Assembly: GCA_035578155.1 (NCBI GenBank)
Contig: JAPWDM010000033.1
Location: forward strand, 1,943,001 to 2,007,000
Reading direction: 5' to 3'
Source: Brachynemurus nebulosus
Lineage: Eukaryota; Arthropoda; Insecta; Neuroptera; Myrmeleontidae
Length of the DNA: 64,000 nucleotides
Below are positions 1 to 10,618 of the stretch, piece after piece. The notes under the pieces were generated by a model. The model saw only the letters and a list, made by a program, of their open reading frames with translations, was not told the origin of the DNA and made no database searches. A program made the position numbers and the translations under genes. Numbering within the stretch: position 1 is the stretch's first letter; each line of letters opens with the position of its first letter.

Positions 1-188
1 TTAAGCATGATTTATCACTTACGTAATTAAGAAATTCCCATTTTCTTAGCTTCATCACCTTCATTGTTGCAAATGCGTAAATTTTAAATTTGCAGTTTGT
101 TTTTAGAAAAGAATAGAAGATTGATTTGTTTTGAATATAAGAATTATTTAATTTTTTAACGATGACTCATGCTCAATTGTATTTGAAA
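1..188 (+). repeat. dispersed repeat D, left part
   Basis: About 190 bases resembling 55571-55740 and, inverted, 59073-59242. The shared core runs through the TTTTTAGAAAAGAATAGAAG motif and ends near TGTATTTGAAA. Here the repeat is cut at 188/189 by the Transib-like insertion. It is non-coding and its class is unknown. Confidence 0.7.
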
Positions 189-193
189 CGGCG

Positions 194-1233
194 CACAGTG
201 GAACCAAATACCATTAAAGGTGGCAAAAATACAAAAAATTAAATTATAAGCTACAATTTGTACGACCCCTTAAATAAATAGCTAAAATATTCTAGCAACG
301 ACCTCTGTAATTAACTTATGTAAAATAGCGCGGGGGGTGCAAGTGTATCGATTATTATTTATTTCTATAAACTGATTGCTTTTTAACGATATCATTGTAT
401 GTAAAGTAGTGATTTGCGGGACGGTTATTTAAGTTATAAAAAAAAAAATTAAAATCGGTTATAATAGGCGATGTTCCCCATGGTATGTTATTTTTTTTAT
501 GTATCTTGTTTGTTAAAATCAGTACTCGTATTAATACTATCAAACTTTAATGAAACATGGTTGAATTATCTAGAAAAATTCTGTAAAAATTAATTTCTCA
601 AAGAATTTTAGTTACGCATCCAATCGAATCCAACGGATATATTTGTGGCATTTGATAAAGCAATTAGTCTATTTTGGTATTATGATTGCAGAGTTTGCAT
701 CAAATTGCACCTTTTTTCAAAATTTGCTGATTTTATTTTAATTTTGTTTGAGAAAAAATCATCAATAAGAAGCTTAGAAAGTTCATATAAGCTCTCAGTG
801 GTGCATAAAAATATCAAACAAATAAATAAAACACTCAAATTTATTATATTTATGTAAGTATCGAATATTCCAGTTAAGTTAAAGCTAAAATTAAGCGTAT
901 CATCGAAATTCGTTGTCAAAAATTCCATATTTCATTTAAAATTTATAAGTTGATATCACGTGGCTAGAAACCAGTAACCGGAAATGAAAGCGAGTTGTAT
1001 GAAAAGTCTCAACCTAAGGTCAAACAAAATCTGCAAATTCCAAATTCATCCGACGAATGGTTTTTGATATATCATTTGACTAATCGTTATGAGACACCCT
1101 GTATAGTGGGACACCCAGTATTTTATTAATAAATATCAAGTAAAAGTAAAATATATTGTTATATACTTATTCTGTAGTCAATAAAAGGACTAAATAATTT
1201 TTGCCATCTTTTACCTACTCTGGCCCCACTGTG
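194..1233 (+). mobile_element. non-autonomous Transib-like transposon, copy 1
   Basis: A 1040-bp element with imperfect terminal inverted repeats beginning CACAGTGG and ending CCACTGTG. It is flanked on both sides by the 5-bp duplication CGGCG (189-193 and 1234-1238). The Transib superfamily is known for 5-bp GC-rich target duplications and CACAGTG-like termini resembling the V(D)J recombination heptamer. No transposase is recognisable. An 82-codon minus-strand frame (680-928) recurs in the other copies but matches no family I know. A second full copy lies inverted at 36708-37753 and a truncated one at 27951-28838. Confidence 0.75.
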
Positions 1234-1238
1234 CGGCG

Positions 1239-2161
1239 TATAGTAAAACTGAAACTAGGTTACGAATCAATGTAGAATCCTAGGACAAAACATTCAGGTC
1301 GAGGTCACAAAATATACAATTTCATCACTTACGTAAGATAATAATTCTCTGGCAAAGGTAAAACACCTAAAAACGTATAGTTTTAGATTTTAATGACTGA
1401 TTGATATATTTTTATAAGAAAAATAAATATTTAAGGTAGTTACCTCGACATTCAACTTTTCGACAGAATAGTTTCAAATTTTAATAGTATAAAGAAGAAT
1501 GCTATATCTGATTGTCCTTGTAATTTGAGAAAGATTGATCGCTTCTGAGTTAAGATAATTAGGGTTAAAGTTTGTATCTACTCTATGAATTAGATCTCAA
1601 AATTCTGACTACGTACCCTTATTTTGTATTTAACAATATAATAACTCGACAGAATTCAATAAAAAACTAGTAAAAGAAAGATTAATAAGTCCTGAATGTA
1701 AAGAAAAAATTGAATTATTTGTTGATCGTTTTGAATTGAAGATATCATCAGTGAAATTATAGTATTTTAATAGATACACCAATTTCAAGTAACTGAATCG
1801 AAGCAATCTGGCAACACTGTATATTAAATAACTGGTTTATTCGTATTTACTTGTATACAGTATATATGTATGTCACACAGAATATTATCATGTATTGAAA
1901 ATTATAGACGTATTAATGCTCCAGTAGAACTAACTTTAAGCCCTATCTCACTAAACATTAATTTTAGAATAGATATAATTTTTTTTTAAAAAGAGATTCT
2001 TGTACGGATTGCTGAGGAGAACATTTGTGCAAAATATTAACTCCCGGAAATGTTTTTTTATATTGCTTAAACAATACTGAAAATTCATGAATAGTGTTTT
2101 TTGACCTTTCACCGCTTACGTAGCGAAAACGGTGATAGATACATTAAAAAGTGTTAAGACC
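1239..2161. other. AT-rich intergenic, nothing identified
   Basis: No convincing exon, RNA gene or repeat match was seen in this stretch. Confidence 0.5.
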
Positions 2162-2192
2162 TTTTTGTAGAGAATCGAATTCTCTACAAAAA
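2162..2192. repeat. perfect 14-bp hairpin
   Basis: Arms TTTTTGTAGAGAAT (2162-2175) and ATTCTCTACAAAAA (2179-2192) around a 3-nt loop. It lies beyond the putative poly(A) signal of the minus-strand gene at 2604-3230. It could be a small foldback remnant. Confidence 0.8.
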
Positions 2193-2304
2193 AAGTCCCC
2201 GAGAGCACCTGTCTATCTTGTACAGGTGAAAAAATAGAGCGCTCCAAACGCATATGCATACCACTTAATATGTTTGTTGGGTAAATAACAATGATGCCAG
2301 AGCA

Positions 2305-2310
2305 TTTATT
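2305..2310 (-). promoter_or_regulatory. possible polyadenylation signal
   Basis: TTTATT on the plus strand reads AATAAA on the minus strand, about 300 bases downstream of the stop codon of the 2604-3230 gene. It is the nearest canonical hexamer noticed. Its use is inferred from position only. Confidence 0.35.
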
Positions 2311-2511
2311 ATAAAAAAAAAAACTTTGATAGTATAAGTGTGTATACACAGGCTGTTTGAAAGTATGCATATACTTGTTGGTATGAAAAGTACATCATCA
2401 ACATCTATCCACTAATACAGACAATAATGACATAAAGTAATTTTGGTTTGCAATTTTTTGTACTAGCATGTCACAAGGTAACTACCTTAAGCAGTCTTTT
2501 AAATATTTGAT

Positions 2512-2588
2512 CAATTTATCCAATATTTGATTTGCTTTGTCAATTTATATTATAAATTGGTAAATCAAGTCAAATATTGAATAAATTG
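2512..2588. repeat. 38-bp imperfect inverted repeat
   Basis: Arms 2512-2549 and 2551-2588 pair with a few mismatches and almost no loop. They lie in the inferred 3' untranslated region of the minus-strand gene ending at 2604, so a transcript would carry a long hairpin. Confidence 0.7.
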
Positions 2589-2603
2589 GAGTTACGAAGT
2601 TTG

Positions 2604-3230
2604 CTAATTACAATGGTGATTAGACCTATACAGTATTTTATTATTAGCTTGTTTCTGTAAATTACTTAAAGCAAATTTCCTAATAAGCATCAGATTTTCT
2701 TTCCTACTCATCACATTTGGATCTGATAAATCTGTTTCATTTGTTGGCACTGAATTCGGATCTGAGGTTGTTCCCGATTCTTTGCCCTGTATATTTTCGC
2801 TTATTTCTGGATTTGGTTTCTCAGATGGAGATAAAACTTTATCAGTTGTTTCGTCCTGTTGAACATCTAAGATTATAGGGGGTTAAATTTGACTTTGAGA
2901 GATAATCTTCTGGTTTTTCATTCGACACTTTACACTTAGAAGATTTTACTTTTTGAATCATCTATGTATAACTTATGTTAGTGAAAAACTGAGTAATCGG
3001 ATATTTCAGTAGTTTCAGTGATACTAACTCATTTAATTTTTCATCGAATCGACGATTCATGTCGATTAATTTTGTTCTATTCATGCCGAATTGCTGAAGT
3101 AAGAAATAGCAACACACGAGCGTTAGTATCAGTTTTCACTCAAAGCAATTATGTATTACACACTTACAATATTTTTCGTCAGTATTATAAAGAGAAAAAG
3201 CCGTTTGTCCGTATTGGTTTTTAGTTCCAT
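2604..3230 (-). CDS. four-exon gene, hydrophilic protein of unknown function
   Basis: Exons on the minus strand: 3230-3168, 3093-3025, 2961-2934 and 2866-2604, giving 423 nt or 140 codons plus TAG. Intron 1 (74 nt) starts GTAAGT, has ACTAAC and ends TTCTTACTTCAG. Intron 2 (63 nt) starts GTATCA and has CACTAAC before ACATAG. Intron 3 (67 nt) starts GTAAAG and has TTTAAC before CCCCTATAATCTTAG. All phases agree. Intron 2 is a multiple of three but holds an in-frame stop, and reading through intron 3 would break the frame, so splicing restores a single frame. The start MELKTNTDKR is followed by a hydrophobic stretch RLFLFIILT (residues 10-18), then a charged, helix-prone segment, an acidic Ser/Thr/Pro/Asn-rich middle, and a basic end KILYRSNHHCN. 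I recognise no domain. The alternative is a decayed gene with one stop and one frameshift, which is less likely given the three splice-site sets. Confidence 0.65.
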
Positions 3231-3560
3231 TCTAAATTGTAAACAATTGCGCGCATCTCGCCGCGTATCGCGACTTCTCTGTCCCAACCTCGTATATCAA
3301 AAACTACATGTTTTAGGACACACATGTTTTAATTATTGTATGTACCTATATTGTTATTTGTATTTCTTTTGTCAAGACGGAAGGCAAGAACACACCACTT
3401 CTAGCTAAAGATATTCAACAACTGATCACAATTTTATCGGACCGTCCGTTCGACTGAGTCGCAATGTTTGTGTTGCAATTGAACTGTCGTAGCGACGGTT
3501 CGATCGGCAGTTCGTGCGACCGTTCTAATGTGACTGGTCAGCTTAACTAACATTCTGAAA
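3231..3560 (-). promoter_or_regulatory. GC-rich 5' flank of the four-exon gene
   Basis: Directly upstream of the inferred start codon the composition changes to CpG-containing sequence (for example GCGCGCATCTCGCCGCG at 3250-3266, and several CGAC/GTCG motifs at 3440-3520). It probably holds the 5' untranslated region and promoter. No TATA box or initiator can be assigned with confidence. Confidence 0.4.
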
Positions 3561-3729
3561 TGTTGCCGATGGTAAATCCATCGGGTGGGTATACATACGG
3601 CTAGTTATTGAAATAACAGACTTAAACGTTTACAAATCCATTTCAAGGCCTCTTTTAGAAAATACATATAGATGAACTAAATAATGAATATAAATTTCAA
3701 TCGCTATAGTCTGAGCTACCTTCTATCTC

Positions 3730-3885
3730 CTAATAATTGCGAATAGTCTTCGCACGCGTAGTTTTGAATAAGCCCATCCCAAAGTGACAATCCCAGGTTC
3801 GGCGCTGCAACTGCTTGACGTAGAATCGCCGGATCTCTTTTCGCAGTTTTGCGTTTGGGGTATCATCAAAAATCAGATTTAATCA
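3730..3885 (-). other. GC-rich patch with open frames, possible exon
   Basis: About 50% GC in an AT-rich setting. On the minus strand one frame is open for about 50 codons and ends TAG at 3730-3732. It reads as a basic protein (PNAKLRKEIRRFYVK then QLQRRTWDCHFGMG). A second minus frame of 46 codons starting MIPQTQNC is also open, so the frame is ambiguous. It may be a transposase or gene fragment. No clear splice site was found. Confidence 0.25.
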
Positions 3886-4182
3886 CACGGTGAAAAAAAA
3901 GTGGGGGGTCGGTTCCGGACCATCAATTTGCGGACGGTTTCGGACCACTTCGACTTTTTTCACATACATAGGAGCTCCAATATAACGTAGTGGCCGGTAC
4001 AAAATAAGGGGAAGTACGTTATATCCGATCACCAGGGTCGTCAGTAAAATATTTTTTAAGGGGGTACAGAAACATAATATGCGAATACATACGCATTTCA
4101 TTATTGATATACACACGCGTACATACGCAGATATCTAAATGCATGTTTACAAGAACACACGTCTTCATCTAAATACAAAAAA
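3886..4182. other. no gene identified
   Basis: A 77-codon minus frame (3883-4116) spans this segment, but its composition is not convincing and no other copy was seen in the window. Confidence 0.4.
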
Positions 4183-5676
4183 CGCCGTGAGCAGCGGGGC
4201 CCCATCACGGTAGTCGAATTTTCCCCTTCATCTTCGGTATTGAATGTCTACAAGCGAAATGTGATTGAAAGTCTACAACCGAATTGTCATTTTGTTGGTT
4301 TCAAAACTGGTGATGAGTGTTCGGCTGATCGAGGCTTTAAAAAAAGGTTTTAAGTATTTAAGGGCTGTATCTCAGTAAATTTCAATTTTGTGCCGAAAAC
4401 AGGTAGCAGAAAAAAAGCCAACACAATTCGTACGAGGACAATCCTGCCCATGTTTATCCGCTAATTGCCTTTATGTTTTAGTTTTAAATATTAAAAAAGG
4501 ACCTTAAATAGTAAACTGGAAGGCCTTTATAAAGATATTTTTTCTTTCCAAAAAAATCCAAAATTTCTATTTTATAAATACTAAAAATTCAAAATTCCTA
4601 ATTTATAAATAAACAGTGACTTTAATAACATTTTTAAATTACTTAATATGTATGTATTTCATTTGTCATAAAAGTAAGTTCACTTTTTTTAAATTTTTTA
4701 AAATTACTATTCGCCTACTTGTATTTAGAATAAACATAATGCTTTTAAAACACATTTAACAATAGCATTCAATTCCGATGTAAAAATGGGAGAAGTGGGG
4801 GGAAAAGTGATGTGGACTCCCTACAAGGTACTAGCTGGATACTAACTGAATACACGTACAAAATTTCAGCCCTCTAGGTTTCCTTATGGAGTGTAGACGT
4901 GTTAGAAAACAACCAAAAAAATTAAGGAAATATTGGCGTAAAAATCGTGGGGGTAAGGGTTAAAAGTTGAAACCTCCAAAAAACAGTGTCTGGCTATTAG
5001 CTTAACCTGTACACCAAATTTCAGCCCTCTAGGTTTATTTGGGGAGGTTTTGACCCGAACGAAACTGTTAAAAAACAAGAAAAATCATGTTCTTTTGGGT
5101 ATAAAAATGGTGGGGGTAGGGGTTAAAAGTCGAGACCCCTAAAAGGCACCCCCTTGATACTAACTCAATCCGAATACAAAATTTCAGCCCTCTAGGTTTA
5201 TTCGGGTGACCTGTGCGAGTGGTACAAACTTCGAAAACGTCGAAAATGCATGAAATTGTAGCTTAAAAATGAGGGGGGGGGGGGTAAAATATTAAAACCT
5301 CCAAAAAGCACAACCTAGGTACGAACTTTATCAACACACCAAATTTCAACCCTCTACGTTAATTCTGGGGGGCTGGGGGCCTGTTAGATCCAGCGAAAAT
5401 CGTTTTTCCCCCCTCTACTCCCACCATATCATCCTAGGAAGCTGCATTTTGGATATGTTGTAGATAATTGACCGAAACATTATTTAAAACCGGTTTGGAA
5501 AAGTTTTATTGCTTTTCCGCCCCCCACCACCCCCTTAAAGGTCGGGTCAGAAAAAAAATTTGCCCAAAATTTGACCCCACTTTGATAGTATGAGGTGCCT
5601 CGAAAATGAGCCCCATTTACCAAATTTCATCTCTTAGCTTCCATAGGGGGGCCCTACACAAATTAAATGGTGGCGG

Positions 5677-5770
<94 letters not shown>

Positions 5771-5899
5771 CATTTTTTTTTCTACATATTCGTGTTCTAC
5801 GGGTCCGAAAACGGATAGCGCCCCTACTCTCGCCTCTCGCAGCTCTTATCGTATAGACTGTATAAGTCTAATTTTTCGGAGAAAATTCGACTAAAAATA
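4183..5899 (+). repeat. repeat family B, longest copy
   Basis: The left end carries a GC hairpin (4185-4210: CCGTGA and TCACGG arms around a GGGGCCCC palindrome). An AT-rich segment follows, then about four diverged units of roughly 160 bp, each containing ATTTCAGCCCTCTAGG (4866, 5019, 5181 and a variant at 5343), then a (TA)n tract and a conserved right end finishing in TTTTTCGGAGAAAATTCGAC. Inverted copies lie at 51033-52961 and, more diverged, 50255-50885. Fragments occur in the inverted arms at 53-61 kb and at 63824-64000. It encodes nothing recognisable. The superfamily is unknown, and a Helitron-like or satellite-bearing MITE origin is possible. Confidence 0.75.
5679..5766. repeat. (TA)n microsatellite in repeat B
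   Basis: An uninterrupted AT dinucleotide run of about 88 bases at a fixed position in family B. The copy at 51168-51230 has it at the homologous place. Confidence 0.98.
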
Positions 5900-6001
5900 T
5901 ATACACAACTGTTGTAAGTATATTAAAAAATTGTAAGTATATTAGCTGCAAAATTTGACAACAATTTTAGAATACTCTTTTTAAAAACCAGTCAAAATAT
6001 T

Positions 6002-6490
6002 AAAATACCCCTGTCGCAGCATCTGCATAACATAGCGAATTTCCAAATTTTGGGGACTGGCGGATCTCATCTAAGAACTGTACCTATTTAAAATAGTTTA
6101 GCTTTCTAAGAGTAAAAGATTTTTTAAAATCGGCTGGGTAATTAGTTTTGATATTTTTGGGACCCAAGAACCCGAACGGACTTTGTGCAGCATAGTTGTA
6201 TCCATCTAAAATAATTTAGTTCTCTAACAGTGAAAAAATTTTCAAAATCGGTCGGTTAGTTTATTTTTTACAATAATGGGAACAGTAAACCCTGGCGGAA
6301 ATCATACAACATAACCTTTATTCATCTAAAATAATTTTAGTAAAAAGTTTATCCTAACAGTAAAAAACGGGTCCTAGGGATCTCATATAACTTATGGTAG
6401 TTCGTAAGGTTCTTGTGGACATCATTTAATTACTTAATGAATTCAAATACTTTAACTTACTAACGGTGAAAAAATTTTCAAAATTTTCGA
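6002..6490 (+). repeat. repeat family E, short copy
   Basis: Starts with the family signature AATACCCCTGTCGCAGCATC and continues through several units ending in GTGAAAAAATTTTCAAAAT. It lacks the (TA)n tract and the long 120-bp array of the copies at 14158 and 57347, so it is an internally deleted relative. Confidence 0.75.
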
Positions 6491-8304
6491 CATTCGCTAA
6501 AAAAATCATTGAAAAATATTTGATATGTTTCGATCAATTAATGGTCAACATCAGCAAATAAAAGTTACTAAAATCGAAGAAAAGAATGAGTTATTTGTCC
6601 GTAGAAATTAAAATACAAATTCTGAAAACGAGCAAAGAAATATTGAAAAAACTAGATCGGCAAAACATTCTGACAAATAACACTACCCAACTAATACTTG
6701 CCAATTTGAATGAAACTTAATATACTTATTAAACAGCGAAAAATATTAAATACGTGTTTTTTTATTTCGGCTAAATACGCTTTTTAGGGGTAGAAAACAC
6801 CATTCAACCTCTGTAGATGAAAACAGTTATAGCTAAATATTTTTGAAACGACATATTTTTTGAAAAAAGGGCTGAGTACCAAATTTGTAGAATTTAAAGC
6901 GATGCACTTGATAGTGACCCTGAAATCGATTTTCAAGGTCAGTTGAAAATGATTAGCCATTGCCGAACTTTGACCATATCCTGTACCTATAAGCAGTAAT
7001 TTCATGTATTGACTCAATCTATCTTCAAAATTGATTTGTTGCGTTATTTTTCTAAAATAAAAAAAATAAAAACCTGACGAAATGAAAAAATAGGCGCAAA
7101 TTTATAGAAAAAATTAGAAGAAAACATTTTTGTAAGTAATTTTAGAAGTAAAGTTAAGAAAAGATTTAATATCACTCCAATTGTAAGTTAAACATTAACT
7201 TTATGTTATATTAGAAATTTTCAAAATTTTTTAAAATTTTTATTGCTACTCTATAGTTATCATATTAGGAATTCAATTGAACATATGATTAACTATTATT
7301 TTTCCGATTGCGGTTGAGCAAGTATTTTTCAAAATTACTTCTTGATCACTTATTTTCTATCTTGCATGTGAAATTCGTTCGAATATACTTTGAACCATTT
7401 AGGGATGAAAAGTAAACTACTCCTTTTGAAAAATATTAAATGATTTTCAAATGACTTTGGAAATTGACCTCAAGGTCAACTTCAAAGTCATCATCAAGTG
7501 CATCACTTTGAACTCTATAACTTTGGTCCTAAGCACTTTTTTCAGAAAATATATCGTACCATAATCCACTTCTATGTTGATTCCTGGTCTCTTTTCCTGC
7601 GTTTCTAATATTTATGTCAATAGAAAATGTGCTACCGTAGACAAGGATGAATAGGTACGCATTCAGACTTCACACCGTATTTTTTTGTATTTATTTTATG
7701 AGTACCTAATCTTTAATATATTAAAAATTTACGCGAAGATGGTCACTTTATCAGCAGTATCCAAAAAAATTTAAAAATATCGGTGGTTTTTGAAAAATTA
7801 ACAAAAATCGTATAATTTCTTCTCTATGAAAAATTGGGGTCAAAAGAGACGAGAAAAGAGTAAATGGGGACAACCCGTAGGGTGGACCAAAATTGAAATT
7901 CTAATATAAAATAATTTCGAACTTTTTGTATTTATACATTCAAAAAAGAAATAATAGGTACTTGATGATTTTCTGTAAAAATAAACGTAGAATCTAAAAT
8001 AAAGTTTATATACTCCTGTCGTTTACCCCTAAGTTTATATTCCTCCTATTCTTATTTTAGTTCAAAAAATAATTTTTCAAAAGACTAAGACATAATAATT
8101 AATAACAGTGAGATTCTACGTCCATTTTCAGACTTTTGTTTATTAAATTGCGTAAAAGCTAGTAAATGCAATAACAGATATGATGAATTTATAAGGATTT
8201 TCTTGTACTACAAAATCTTAAAAATATGGAAACGCGTACTTTTTTTTCGTTAATTCTGTTTTATTCTTTTGCACAAAATTTTAAAAATACTTTATTTTCT
8301 TAAG
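6491..8304. other. AT-rich, no gene identified
   Basis: Low-complexity AT-rich DNA. Around 6890-6950 and 7450-7510 there are loosely related AAGGTCA(A/G)TT-containing stretches that look like old degenerate repeats. No supported exon. Confidence 0.4.
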
Positions 8305-8722
8305 AAAGGGAGGCAACTTTAGTCACAGATATGCCTATGAACAGTTTTTGGTAATCCGGGAAAAACGAAAACACTTTTTAAAATTTTTTTATTGTTAAAA
8401 TCGAAATGTTCTTTTAAAGAGGGTTAAAATTACCATATTTTATATTAAAATTTTAACACAATCACTCCCTAATTAACGAGCCTTACTTAATATTAGCAAA
8501 TTGAGAAAAAACACGTCAATTAGATTTTTTTACACAGATTTTATTTGTTATATAATTCAAAAGGATATTTTAAAAATGTATATGAATGGCTTTCATTAAA
8601 TAAATTTCAATATATTTTCCATTTATTTTAACAGTGGAATGTCCTTATTAGTGGCTATACTTTCGGCTTGGAGCGAATTAGACGAAGATTTTCTTCTAAA
8701 ACCAAATTTAATAATTAATTAA
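8305..8722 (+). CDS. candidate last two exons of an unknown gene (partial)
   Basis: Exon 8635-8722 follows a strong acceptor (CCATTTATTTTAACAG) and reads GMSLLVAILSAWSELDED, then a short tail to TAA. A possible preceding exon, 8305-8350, has acceptor TTTTCTTAAG and donor GTAATC and reads REATLVTDMPMNSF. Its phase (two leftover bases) fits the one base that opens the last exon. The 284-nt intron is longer than the others in this window. No family recognised. The last exon is better supported than the first. Confidence 0.35.
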
Positions 8723-9539
8723 AGAAATAAAAAAAAATTTGTGGATTTCCTACCGTTCAAATATAATCTTTATTGTATGTAAAAATGTTATTACATTTTT
8801 TCAAAAAACTGTAAGTAAACTGTAAAATTTTCTTTACAAATATGTTAAAATAGAGAAATGTTTCCTTTTTAATTTATTTTTAACTCTTTTTAAATGATTC
8901 ACTTTAAAATTTTTTAATATTTCTTAATCGAAATTTCATAAAAGAATGTGTCAAAATTTAAAAAAATTTTTCTTTGTTAAAAAAAAAAAATTGAATGTGC
9001 AAAATTATTTAATATTAGAATGCTCTGATTATACAATTCTAATCATAACTGTATTGTCAATTGGATAAAAAATTACGTAAAAATATTATTGTTTGAATAT
9101 GATTTAACGTAATTTTTATACGATTGAAGCAAACTCTTATTAATTTTAGGAAGGTGTAAATATAATCTAAATTCTGATCATATCACATAACAGATATCGT
9201 CGGGATTTTTTTTGTAAAAAAAAAACGGAACAGAGATACATTATAAAAACATTTAACTGACAGAGAAATAGAATATAGCCGAATCGTTAAATTGGATTAA
9301 AAAAATCATGACACGCTACTTATAAAGCGGTTTTTTTCGAATTTAGCTCGCAAAAAATGAGACAGAAAAAAAAAGAATGCGAGTGCGAGTGAAATGGAGA
9401 ACGACATATTTCCTAGTTTTTCTCGAAAAGTAAGTAATTTAGAGCAACGGTATAAAAACATTTTTTATGCATTTTACCTTTTACAATGGCTTAGTGTAAA
9501 AAAAAATTTGAAAAATTGCTTAATTCTGGCAAAAAACTC
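8723..9539. other. AT-rich intergenic, nothing identified
   Basis: Homopolymer-rich sequence without supported exons or repeat matches. Confidence 0.4.
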
Positions 9540-9684
9540 ATTTTGTTGACAAAAAACGCCCGGAAAACCTACTTCTGGGCATCCGACGTGTCTGGCTAAC
9601 GAACTCATCCAACGATTTGGAAAATCGAATTCGCACACAAAATTTCATAAGCATTAAACGTTTCGTTCGAGAGTTATCGCGCGG

Positions 9685-9748
<64 letters not shown>

Positions 9749-9880
9749 TTTAGTGAATATCATTTTCGTATTCTAGGGACCTCAAAACATATTTCTGATA
9801 TGGTCTCGGGCTTAGGTCGCACCATGACACCTGGCGTAAAAGCTGAATTTCCAGTTTTGGAAATTCGCTAAAACAAACTT
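9540..9880 (+). repeat. repeat family G, uninterrupted copy
   Basis: Left part with GGAAAACCTACTTCTGGGCA and a motif ending GAGAGTTATCGCGCG, a (TA)n tract (9689-9745), and a right part starting AATTTTAGTGAATATCATTT and ending GAAATTCGCTAAAA. The same order occurs at 16641-18236, but there an extra 1158-bp element sits inside the TA tract. A more diverged left half is at 43262-43415. Confidence 0.8.
9689..9745. repeat. (TA)n microsatellite in repeat G
   Basis: AT dinucleotide run of about 57 bases. Confidence 0.98.
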
Positions 9881-10479
9881 CACTATTGGTTAGCAATTGA
9901 AAAATAGACCAAACAGTGGAATTTAACAAAAGTTTTAGAATATTCTATTCGGAAACTAGGAAAAATATCGGAAAACTAGCTTTACTATGGGATTTGCTAT
10001 TAAAGAAATCGTCGAATAGCCGAATTTGACAAAAGTTCTACATCATTCTATTCGAAATCTAGAACAGATATCAAAATAGTATTTTACAATATAAGTTCGG
10101 TAAGTTGTTTTTACTGATCGAGAAAATGTTGCGAAAACAAGACCCACAGGGTCTTTTGCAATTTTCGAGATCAGTAAATGCACTTAAGGCATCGTGTATT
10201 GTATAATATTTCTTGCACGATCGATTTAAAATAATTAAAGAATAAAAATATAGTAAATAAAAAATAAAATTCGGATAATATAGGTGAATGAATATACATA
10301 GAATGCCATGAATAAATATTATAAATTTTGATAGCAACTATAATACGAAATTTGTAGTGACAATTGACAACTATATTTGTAAATAAAAAACTGAATGTCA
10401 ATATTTAATTGGCGTGAATACTTTTTTGAATTTTCGATTAAAAAATTAAGGAAAATAGTTTGTTAAACTATAATATTAG
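9881..10479. other. no gene identified
   Basis: AT-rich. Phrases similar to GAATATTCTATTCGGAAACTAG recur at about 9940, 10040 and 10980, suggesting old repeat units. The ORFs here are not convincing. Confidence 0.35.
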
Positions 10480-10618
10480 TGACAATAATGAAATTGATGA
10501 AGCATTTTAATTTTGGCTGCAAATTTATTCTCGTAAAATGAAAGGAAGATTACGAAAACCACAGAAAATTTTAATGACTGAACAACCTTTTGAAATGCCA
10601 ATAAAATATGAAGACTAA
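10480..10618 (+). pseudogene. possible terminal exon with a one-base frameshift
   Basis: After the acceptor-like TATAATATTAG (to 10479), a frame starts at ATG 10488 (MKLMKHFNFGCKFILVK) and stops at TGA. From ATG 10538 a second frame reads MKGRLRKPQKILMTEQPFEM and continues to TAA at 10616-10618. The two overlap in the AAAATG run at about 10535, where a single base change would join them. Both halves look coding. The join is inference and the family is unknown. Confidence 0.3.

Noticed and set aside
2604..2961. Frameshift in a C5 run interpreted as a pseudogene lesion.
   Set aside because: A 67-nt intron with GTAAAG donor, TTTAAC branch site and CTTAG acceptor removes the run and restores the frame, so no lesion is needed.
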